This document shows positions 27,652-33,143 of a DNA stretch of 33,143 nucleotides, piece after piece. A program made the translations under genes and the position numbers. Position 1 is the first letter of the stretch. Each line of letters opens with the position of its first letter. The stretch is from Candidatus Liptonbacteria bacterium (GTDB lineage: Bacteria; Patescibacteriota; Minisyncoccia; UBA6257; 2-01-FULL-56-20), in assembly GCA_016204355.1 (NCBI GenBank), contig JACQKT010000019.1, forward strand, positions 1 through 33,143, written 5' to 3'. The notes under the pieces were generated by a model. It had not been told where the DNA came from and did no database searches. It saw only the letters and a list, made by a program, of their open reading frames with translations.

Positions 27652-27680
27652 TTGTAATTAAAGCTTTTTATCTGTATGAT
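27652..27680 (+). promoter_or_regulatory. Promoter TTGTAA-N17-TATGAT giving a leaderless helicase mRNA
   Basis: The -10 ends six bases before the ATG at 27687, so transcription should start at or within a base of the start codon. No SD is present. Confidence 0.55.
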
Positions 27681-27686
27681 TCCCGC

Positions 27687-28952
27687 ATGACCGGAACAGA
27701 AAAGAGTTTTTACGGGCTCGGCATCGCTCCCGCAATTCTTGAAATTATCTCGAAACTCCGCTTCATGTCCCCCACTCCGATACAGGAGCAGTCGATACCG
27801 GTCGCCATCGAAGGAAAGGATCTGATGGGCATAGCCCAGACCGGAACGGGAAAAACGCTCGCTTTCGGAATCCCGCTTATCCAGCACGTTCTCCACGGAA
27901 AAATATCCGGGCTTGTCATAGTGCCCACACGCGAGCTCGCGCTCCAAGTCGACGAAACTATCCGCAAAGTCGGCGCGCCACTCGGCCTAAAAACGGCGGT
28001 ACTAATCGGCGGCGAGTCGATATTCGGACAGATAAAGGATATCCGCCGCAATCCGCAGATTATCGTCGGCACTCCCGGCCGCATCATCGACCATCTCGAA
28101 CAAAAGACCATTTCCCTGCGGAACGTCGGCGTGCTTGTTCTCGACGAAGCCGACAGGATGCTCGACATGGGCTTCGCGCCCCAGCTCAAGCGCATTCTCC
28201 CGAATCTGCCCCGAGAACGGCAGACTATGCTCTTCTCGGCTACCATGCCCGAAGAAATCGTTTCCATCGCCAAATCCTATATGAAGCTTCCGATAAGGGT
28301 CGAGATCGCGCGCTCCGGAACCACGGTAAAAGAGGTCACGCAGGAATTGTTTTTCGTCCCCCAGGAGCAAAAACCGAAACTTCTCGAAAAAATACTTCAG
28401 GAATACCGCGGTTCGGTCCTGGTGTTTTCCCGCACGAAATACAGCGTCAAAAAAGTCTCGGCGCTTCTCCGCGCGCTTGGCCATTCTTCGGCTGAAATCC
28501 ACGGAAACCGTTCGCTCGGCCAGAGAAAGGAGGCGCTTGAAGGTTTCAAAAGAGGAAAATACCGCATACTCGTTGCGACAGACATCGCCTCGCGCGGCAT
28601 CGACGTTACAAACATCGAACTCGTCCTCAATTACGACTTGCCGCAGAACCCCGAAGATTACGTGCATCGCATAGGCAGAACCGCCCGCGCCGGAGCCGGC
28701 GGCCACGCGATTTCTTTCGCCCGCCCGAACCAGATCGGAGACGTGCGGACCATCGAAAGACTGACAAGAAAGACTCTGCCCGTTTCAAAAGTCCCGAATC
28801 TACCCCCGCCGCTTCCTTTCAAATTCAGAATGGAAAGGGCCGGAGGCAAGCCGTTCGTAAAACACAAAAAACCTTTTCATTCCCGCGGTTATGGCGGCAC
28901 AAGGTTTGAAGAAAAACGCCCGCGCTCGAAATTTTTCAAAGGAAGGAGGTAG
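27687..28952 (+). CDS. DEAD-box ATP-dependent RNA helicase (RhlE-like)
   Basis: Unwinds or remodels RNA duplexes. 421 residues: upstream aromatic F8, Q motif PTPIQ at 29-33, Walker A AQTGTGKT at 50-57, PTRELALQ at 80-87, GG, TPGR at 129-132, DEAD at 153-156, SAT at 184-186, then VFSRTK, ATDIASRGIDV and HRIGRTARAG in the second RecA domain, and a basic Arg/Lys/Gly tail (last about 45 residues) that would bind RNA. The frame is open upstream to 27594, but that portion overlaps the operator and promoter and is not helicase-like. The divergent regulator and shared operator suggest condition-dependent expression. It ends 12 bases from the convergent arginase-like gene. Confidence 0.95.
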   Translation: MTGTEKSFYGLGIAPAILEIISKLRFMSPTPIQEQSIPVAIEGKDLMGIAQTGTGKTLAFGIPLIQHVLHGKISGLVIVPTRELALQVDETIRKVGAPLGLKTAVLIGGESIFGQIKDIRRNPQIIVGTPGRIIDHLEQKTISLRNVGVLVLDEADRMLDMGFAPQLKRILPNLPRERQTMLFSATMPEEIVSIAKSYMKLPIRVEIARSGTTVKEVTQELFFVPQEQKPKLLEKILQEYRGSVLVFSRTKYSVKKVSALLRALGHSSAEIHGNRSLGQRKEALEGFKRGKYRILVATDIASRGIDVTNIELVLNYDLPQNPEDYVHRIGRTARAGAGGHAISFARPNQIGDVRTIERLTRKTLPVSKVPNLPPPLPFKFRMERAGGKPFVKHKKPFHSRGYGGTRFEEKRPRSKFFKGRR

Positions 28953-28964
28953 TCCCGGGGAAAT

Positions 28965-29864
28965 TTAGTTCTTCCCACCCCTAAGCGCGGTCAGCACTTC
29001 CCGCGCGACTTTTACCGCTTCATCCCTGCCTTTCTTTTCCGGGTTGAGCTCGCTCAAGGTCACGGTTTTCGATGGATGCCGGGAAATGATTTCAAGCAGC
29101 GGGAAAACGTCGTTTTCCAAAAGCCCTTCTTTGCTCGGCATACCTGTCGCCCACACCAAGCTTTCATCGAAGACGTCGATGTCGAAGTTAATATGCGCGT
29201 GAGGATGGGCATTCAGAAAATCGTTCAATTCTTTTTTCACCATGCCGGAATCGTTCCTGATTTCGTTTTTTGAAAACCGCTTGATGCGGAGCCGCTCGAT
29301 GAATTCTTCCTCTTCTTTTTCGTGCTCGAAACCGCCCCCGAAATAAACGATATCATTCCCCGTCAGCTTTTCGGGAACGAGCTTATCGATTTCCGGCGCG
29401 TCGAACCTGTCGAAAAACGGCCGCAAGTACATGCCGTGAAAGTTTCCCGAGGGGCTTGTCGAGCGCGCGTGTATGTCGCCGTGGGTATCGAAAAAAAGTA
29501 TGCCGATATTTTTTATCCCGAATCTCCCGATGTCGGAAAGAAGGACGGGGAAAACGATGCTGTTGTCTCCTCCCACCGCGAAGAGAGTATCTCCCTCCCG
29601 CAGACCGGAAAGAATTTTATCCGCACATTTTTTAGATTCGCTTGCAAAAACGGCGAAGACGTCTTTTTTATCCGTTTCGCCGCTTTTCGGAAAAGAGTAG
29701 GAATACACCGCGCGTGCCGGAAAACCTTTCAAAAAATCTTCTCCAAGAACGGCGTCCGGCCCGTAATAAACGCCGTCTCCGCGTTCTTTTTGGCGATACG
29801 GAATCCCGGAAATGCCGAGATTGTTGTAGATTTTATAGAATACGGCGGATTTATCTCTTTTCAT
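28965..29864 (-). CDS. Arginase/agmatinase-family (ureohydrolase) protein with a substituted metal ligand
   Basis: 299 residues. Ureohydrolase metal motifs are present: D126, H128 and D130 in FFDTHGDIH; D228 and D230 in NFDIDVFD; and a late ELNP. The first motif, GGDHS in active arginases and agmatinases, reads GGDNS here (N101), replacing a histidine that ligates one manganese. Activity may be altered, or the protein may have another hydrolase role; formiminoglutamase- or agmatinase-like names would be guesses. No arginine-pathway gene is near. The start ATG directly follows the stop codon of a 43-residue frame in the same phase. Confidence 0.8.
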   Translation of the reverse strand: MKRDKSAVFYKIYNNLGISGIPYRQKERGDGVYYGPDAVLGEDFLKGFPARAVYSYSFPKSGETDKKDVFAVFASESKKCADKILSGLREGDTLFAVGGDNSIVFPVLLSDIGRFGIKNIGILFFDTHGDIHARSTSPSGNFHGMYLRPFFDRFDAPEIDKLVPEKLTGNDIVYFGGGFEHEKEEEEFIERLRIKRFSKNEIRNDSGMVKKELNDFLNAHPHAHINFDIDVFDESLVWATGMPSKEGLLENDVFPLLEIISRHPSKTVTLSELNPEKKGRDEAVKVAREVLTALRGGKN

Positions 29865-29996
29865 CTAAATCTGGCTTCGAACGCTGAGCGAAAAATTTTT
29901 TCGGAGGGAAAATATGATTCCAAAGATTTTTCTTTCTTTATTTACGATAATCGGCGAACCGACGACCTCAACCGTCCCGTCATATTTTGTGGTCAT
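29865..29996 (-). CDS. Possible 43-residue protein immediately upstream of the arginase-like gene
   Basis: Frame beginning MTTKYDGTVEVVGSPIIVNK and ending FSLSVRSQI. It starts six bases after the stop of the 85-residue gene, and its TAG is followed at once, in frame, by the arginase-like ATG. Tight packing argues for a coupled small gene. The absence of a recognised family and a competing plus-strand frame with a GGAGG site (ATG at 29914) argue against. Confidence 0.35.
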   Translation of the reverse strand: MTTKYDGTVEVVGSPIIVNKERKIFGIIFSLRKNFSLSVRSQI

Positions 29997-30002
29997 GGTT
30001 TA

Positions 30003-30260
30003 CTATTTCAAAAGATCGTTTAATGCTTTATCTGCTCCTTCTGTTTTAACTTTATATATTCCGGCTATACATTGGATGGGATTAAGAGTATCAATGCCCC
30101 TCTCGATAAAACCGCCGAATAATACATATAAACCTTGAGCGCCTTGTTTTCCAGCTTGATTTGCAACTTCTTTTTTCAAAATCCCACATGGATCTAACGT
30201 GCCGTAAAGCAGAAATACACCTGCGATAAGTATAACAATTATACCGAGGGTGATTCTCAT
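30003..30260 (-). CDS. Small membrane-anchored protein, 85 residues
   Basis: One N-terminal membrane helix (TLGIIVILIAGVFLLYG) followed by an exported or cytoplasmic part with DPCGILKKEV and NPIQCIAGIYKV; C25 and C64 may pair. I do not recognise a named family, though anchored proteins starting this way with DPCG are familiar from other bacteria. The DNA is visibly more AT-rich than on either side, as in the frameshifted gene upstream, so both may have been acquired together. It ends six bases before the 43-residue frame. Confidence 0.65.
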   Translation of the reverse strand: MRITLGIIVILIAGVFLLYGTLDPCGILKKEVANQAGKQGAQGLYVLFGGFIERGIDTLNPIQCIAGIYKVKTEGADKALNDLLK

Positions 30261-30285
30261 ATTTTTATTTTATCAAATAATCTAA

Positions 30286-30614
30286 TTAAAGATTATTGTC
30301 TTTGGGGCCACGCCATTTACTAAGGTCGAACCAGTTAGATTTTAAGAAATCGATAAATCCCCGAACCCAAGACCACTTAGAAATCTGCGCAGAAAATAAA
30401 CCTACAAAAAATGAAATTACTGAAAGTATGAAACCGGCAGCATAAATATCTTCATTACTGTTACCCAGGATTTCTTTTAAAATTCCCCACCTAACCAATT
30501 GTCCATACAGCAATAAATTTAGAAACCCGCAAAATATACCAAGTCCAAAAAATTCAAAATCTCCTTTTTTCTTCGAGTCCGTAAAATATCTAAAAGACCA
30601 AACTAAAAAAACAT
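30286..30614 (-). pseudogene. Membrane-protein gene with an apparent one-base frameshift in a T7 run
   Basis: From an inner TTG codon the frame gives 75 residues (YGQLVRWGILKEILGNSNED...GPKDNNL) with a membrane helix at GFILSVISFFVGLFSAQI. The same frame stays open upstream for about 35 more codons (VWSFRYFTDSKKKGDFEFFG...) but has no ATG or GTG. An ATG at 30614 is separated from this frame only by a run of seven T; one more T would join them into a 109-residue protein with a further N-terminal helix. It may be a true mutation, a phase-variable tract or a sequencing error. The DNA is AT-rich relative to the window. Function unknown. Confidence 0.5.
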
Positions 30615-30681
30615 CCTTACGTTCTCAGGTTTGTAGGGATATCAAAAACGTCGAGATTGTGCAAAAAATAATCGGGAAACG

Positions 30682-30690
30682 TGGTAAAAT
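30682..30690 (+). promoter_or_regulatory. Extended -10 TGGTAAAAT of the MFS gene
   Basis: TG one base before TAAAAT, no convincing -35. Predicted start near 30697, about 30 bases before the ATG at 30729. Confidence 0.45.
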
Positions 30691-30728
30691 TACAACTTAT
30701 TCCCACGCGCGGGCACGTTCCGGACAAA

Positions 30729-32039
30729 ATGATTAAAAAACTGGCTCACGATACATTCGCTTCCCTCAAAGTACGCAATTTCCGAATTTATTTTGCCGGC
30801 CTCATAATATCGCACTCCGGCGCCTGGATGCAGACCGTCGCGTTCGGCTGGCTCGCTTTGCAGATGACCGGCTCGGGAGCGCAGCTGGGGGCCATAATTG
30901 CCGTGCAATTTTTGCCGCTACTCGTATTCGGCTCCTGGGCCGGGGTTCTCGTCGACAGACTCGACAAACGCCGCGTCGTTTCTCTCTCGCAGTGGGCGGC
31001 GGCGATAGTGGCTCTCGCGATGAGCTGGGTAATCTGGGCCGGCTGGGCCAGCGTGGCCGCACTTTATATTTTCGCCCTCATTTCCGGTTTCGTGAGGATA
31101 TTCGACAACGTCGGGAGACAGACTTTCGTGTTCGAGATGGTGGACGAAAAACTTCTCAAAAACGCCATTAGCCTCAATTCCGTTTGCATTAACATCGCGC
31201 GCGTTGTCGGTCCGACTATCGGCGGATTCGCAATTCTCGCTTTCGGGATCCCTGCCTCTTTTTTCCTGAACGGCATTTTTTATCTCGCAGTTATAGTGAC
31301 AATGTTATTCATACGCGAAAGCGAACTTCATCACAGAGCCAGGGCACCGAAAAAAGCCGGCCAGCTTGCCGAAGGATTCCGTTACGCCTGGACAACGCCG
31401 CTCATTCGCGACACGCTTTTTTTAGTTCTGATACTCGGCACTTTTACTTTCGAATGGCAGGTTAGTCTTCCTCTTTTCGCGGAAAGAACATTTGCCGGGG
31501 GTGCGGAAAGCTATGCCGCACTGATGAGCGCATTCGGAGCGGGAGCGATTTTCGGCGGCCTTTTCGCGGCATCGCGGCACAAAATTTCGCCGCATGTTTT
31601 TGTTCTTTCCGTTTTCCTTTTCGGAATAAGTATAGTGATAACGTCTTTTTTGCCTACGCTCGGCTATGCGCTCATAGGCATGGGAGCAGTGGGGTTTTTC
31701 GCGATAAGCGTGATGAGCACCGCGAACTCGATGATACAACTCGAGGCGGAGCCGCATATGCGCGGACGCGTAATGGCGCTCTGGACTATCGCGATGCAGG
31801 GTTCCACTCCGATCGGCGGGCCGATTGTCGGAATAATCGGACAATATCTGGGCGCGCGCTGGTCGCTCGGCATCGGCGGGGTTGCGGCACTCATTGCCGC
31901 TGCGATTGCGGCATATCCCCTTTTGAGGAAGGAAAAAACTTACGTGGTTCCCGAAGGTGTCCGGGTCGAAAGCGAAGCTGCCGCTTCCGGCGAACGGGTA
32001 GAGGTGGAAGAGATATTTGGAGAAACCGGACGGGGTTAA
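30729..32039 (+). CDS. MFS transporter, enterobactin-exporter (EntS/MFS_3) type
   Basis: Inner-membrane exporter of 436 residues with about 12 helices. The N-terminal pattern FASLKVRNFRIYFAGLIISHSG and WMQTVAFGWLALQMTGSG matches the MFS_3/EntS group, as do GVLVDRLDKRRV (the MFS A-motif loop) and ARVVGPTIGGFAI. The substrate cannot be read; relatives export siderophores, drugs or unknown metabolites. The C-terminal 35 residues are acidic and cytoplasmic. An earlier in-frame start lies on top of the extended -10, so the ATG at 30729 is preferred. The gene stands alone on the plus strand, right of the AT-rich island. Confidence 0.9.
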   Translation: MIKKLAHDTFASLKVRNFRIYFAGLIISHSGAWMQTVAFGWLALQMTGSGAQLGAIIAVQFLPLLVFGSWAGVLVDRLDKRRVVSLSQWAAAIVALAMSWVIWAGWASVAALYIFALISGFVRIFDNVGRQTFVFEMVDEKLLKNAISLNSVCINIARVVGPTIGGFAILAFGIPASFFLNGIFYLAVIVTMLFIRESELHHRARAPKKAGQLAEGFRYAWTTPLIRDTLFLVLILGTFTFEWQVSLPLFAERTFAGGAESYAALMSAFGAGAIFGGLFAASRHKISPHVFVLSVFLFGISIVITSFLPTLGYALIGMGAVGFFAISVMSTANSMIQLEAEPHMRGRVMALWTIAMQGSTPIGGPIVGIIGQYLGARWSLGIGGVAALIAAAIAAYPLLRKEKTYVVPEGVRVESEAAASGERVEVEEIFGETGRG

Positions 32040-32084
32040 AAAATTGTAATTAGGCTCGTTTGTGCCGAATTTCCAAAACCTTTT

Positions 32085-32843
32085 TTAATTCTTATTTTTG
32101 TACGCAAGAAAACCTCCTGCTTCTTTGGTAGGGTTTTGCAAAAGATTTTCTTTTAAAAATTCTTCCCTTTCGCGGTCTACATCGAGTTTGGTTATGCCCG
32201 AAAATCCCTTGGACGCGATGATTTTTTCTATCTCATCCAAAGTCAGAAGATCCTTTTCCTTTATGCGGTTATTGTAGATAATTTTGCCCTCTTTGTCTTT
32301 TCCCTCGGCAGCATATCCGAAACTCGAAACAACGATGAATCCTCCCGGACGGATGACGCGCGCCGCCTCGTCGAAAAGTTCGCTCGCCTGTTTGCGGAGA
32401 TCCCTTTCCGGCTCCGGGCAGTTTATGAGATTCGTCGAAACGATGCCGCCGATAGAGCCGTCCTGTATCGGCATTTTAAGGCCATTCGCCCTAACGACTT
32501 GCAGGTTTTCGTTGTCGGTAAGTTCTTTGAGGTCTTTGTGCGTCAACAAACTTTTTTGGTCGATATCCATCACGATGAGCGTCGCGTTCTTTTTCGTGCA
32601 GGCCTCGAGAATTTCCTCGTTCAGCCCGTTGAAAATTCCCGTCACGTCGACCGAAAACCCCGCGCCGACGTTTATTATTTTGTCGCCTGGACGGACAAGC
32701 TTTTCGAAAATTTTTCTGTACGTTTCCGGAGCTATCGGGTCAAGATTCGGGTTCGGCAATTCTTTAATCCGTCCCCTCTCGGTTCTTTTAAGGGCTCTCT
32801 TTACAACTTCCCCTTCAACTCCCGGGAATTCCTGCATTTCCAT
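32085..32843 (-). CDS. SAM-dependent methyltransferase, class I
   Basis: 252 residues. Motif I is INVGAGFSVD at about 57-66, the acidic loop VMDIDQKS follows, then VVRANGLKMPIQDGSIGGIV as motifs II/III, and VIRPGGFIVVSSFGY as motif IV/post. This is the Methyltransf_11-like arrangement of small-molecule methyltransferases. The sequence before motif I and the C-terminal helical part do not identify a substrate. The gene is a single unit, convergent with the MFS gene at 45 bases. Confidence 0.85.
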   Translation of the reverse strand: MEMQEFPGVEGEVVKRALKRTERGRIKELPNPNLDPIAPETYRKIFEKLVRPGDKIINVGAGFSVDVTGIFNGLNEEILEACTKKNATLIVMDIDQKSLLTHKDLKELTDNENLQVVRANGLKMPIQDGSIGGIVSTNLINCPEPERDLRKQASELFDEAARVIRPGGFIVVSSFGYAAEGKDKEGKIIYNNRIKEKDLLTLDEIEKIIASKGFSGITKLDVDREREEFLKENLLQNPTKEAGGFLAYKNKN

Positions 32844-32970
32844 GTTTTTATTATATGTCTGCTTTTTCCCTTTAACAAAGAATAATTATCAGTCCTGTGC
32901 GAGACAACAAAAATCACTTCGATAAAATAAGGATAAGAATCCATTAAAATCCGCTTCATTTCCCGCCAGA

Positions 32971-33026
32971 GCGACGGCGTAGCCGTCGCGAAAGCGAGCC
33001 CAGCCCCGCCATCGGCGGGGCTGGGC
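32971..33026. repeat. Pair of strong GC hairpins near tRNA-Asn
   Basis: GCGACGGC-GTA-GCCGTCGC (32971-32989) is followed by GCCCAGCCCCGCC/GGCGGGGCTGGGC with a three-base loop (32998-33026). No T-run follows. The rest of the gene-free stretch 32844-33072 shows nothing else clear. Confidence 0.65.
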
Positions 33027-33072
33027 GAGCGAACTCTCTCGTCTTCAAAAACGAAGTTCGTATCTAATTTCT

Positions 33073-33143
33073 TGGCTCCGGGAGCAGGGATCGAACCTGC
33101 GACATCCTCCTTAACAGGGAGGCGTTCTACCGCTGAACTATCC
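33073..33143 (-). tRNA. tRNA-Asn(GTT), first about four bases outside the window
   Basis: Read leftward: the D arm GTTC-AGCGGTA-GAAC, an anticodon stem CCTCC/GGAGG with loop CTGTTAA (anticodon GTT), the T arm GCAGG-TTCGATC-CCTGC, acceptor 3' strand TCCCGGA, discriminator G and an encoded CCA. The 5' acceptor strand is cut by the right edge after its last three bases. Confidence 0.95.

Noticed and set aside
27594-27686. N-terminal extension of the DEAD-box helicase by 31 codons
   Set aside because: Its start codon lies inside the operator and the extension covers the promoter.
29914-30138. Plus-strand frame of 74 codons with GGAGG before its ATG
   Set aside because: It lies antisense to a credible membrane-anchored gene, and its amino-acid pattern looks like the complement of that gene. 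The SD may be chance.
1-33143. CRISPR arrays, insertion sequences, phage genes, toxin-antitoxin or defence systems
   Set aside because: No regularly spaced repeats, transposase, integrase, capsid or recognisable toxin/defence motifs were seen on either strand.

Overview
The window looks like a chromosomal stretch of a small-genome bacterium, most likely a member of the Patescibacteria/CPR (Parcubacteria-like). This is inferred, not proven. The evidence is the run of short conserved proteins typical of that group (DUF5652-, DUF5654-, DUF378- and DUF5667-type proteins, a short TruB without its C-terminal domain, a small RRM protein, Gmad2 and CTMEAKLC-type extracellular segments). Many genes also have no visible Shine-Dalgarno (SD) sequence and very short leaders. 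No phage, insertion sequence or CRISPR array was seen. Most genes lie on the minus strand.

Layout, left to right. 1-5.2 kb is an oxidative-stress block read leftward: superoxide dismutase, malic enzyme, msrA, msrB and a Ca2+-type P-ATPase that runs off the left edge. Two matching palindromes sit between msrA and msrB. 5.2-8.3 kb holds a fused RnfD-like/ferredoxin-reductase membrane flavoprotein, an Nramp-related transporter with an altered metal site, and a 48-residue CxxC protein. 8.4-9.4 kb is rmuC on the plus strand. 9.5-17.3 kb mixes ordinary genes (DUF5652, ASCH-like, truB, DUF167, a ferritin-like/VIT1 iron protein, DUF5654) with single-gene units of unknown function. Those units carry TTGAC-type promoters, strong SD sites and their own hairpin terminators; a solitary ParB-like protein is among them. 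A 380-base gene-free stretch upstream of truB has promoters and terminators that point to small RNA(s). 17.6-22.6 kb holds an RRM protein with a long structured leader, DoxX, Nudix, a HisC-like aminotransferase, DUF378, and an ECF sigma factor overlapping its DUF5667 membrane partner. 22.8-26.1 kb is mostly small secreted or membrane proteins, including a cupredoxin. 26.2-29.9 kb centres on a small ArsR-like regulator flanked by two copies of the same nested palindrome. Those copies lie in front of a TspO-Gmad2 fusion gene and in front of the regulator and a divergent DEAD-box helicase gene. 30.0-30.6 kb is an AT-rich island with a probable frameshifted membrane gene. The right end has an MFS exporter, a SAM methyltransferase and a tRNA-Asn cut by the window edge.

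How the genes may work together (inference). Several genes concern redox and metals: SOD, MsrA/MsrB, malic enzyme as an NAD(P)H source, an electron-transfer flavoprotein, Nramp-like and iron-storage/transport proteins, DoxX, a cupredoxin and TspO. The window therefore suggests an organism exposed to oxygen or reactive species despite a small genome. The strongest candidates for something undescribed are the TspO-Gmad2 gene with its nested-operator regulator, the twin operators at msrB, a 62-bp repeat core inside hairpin elements abutting two stop codons, and the set of self-contained single-gene units.
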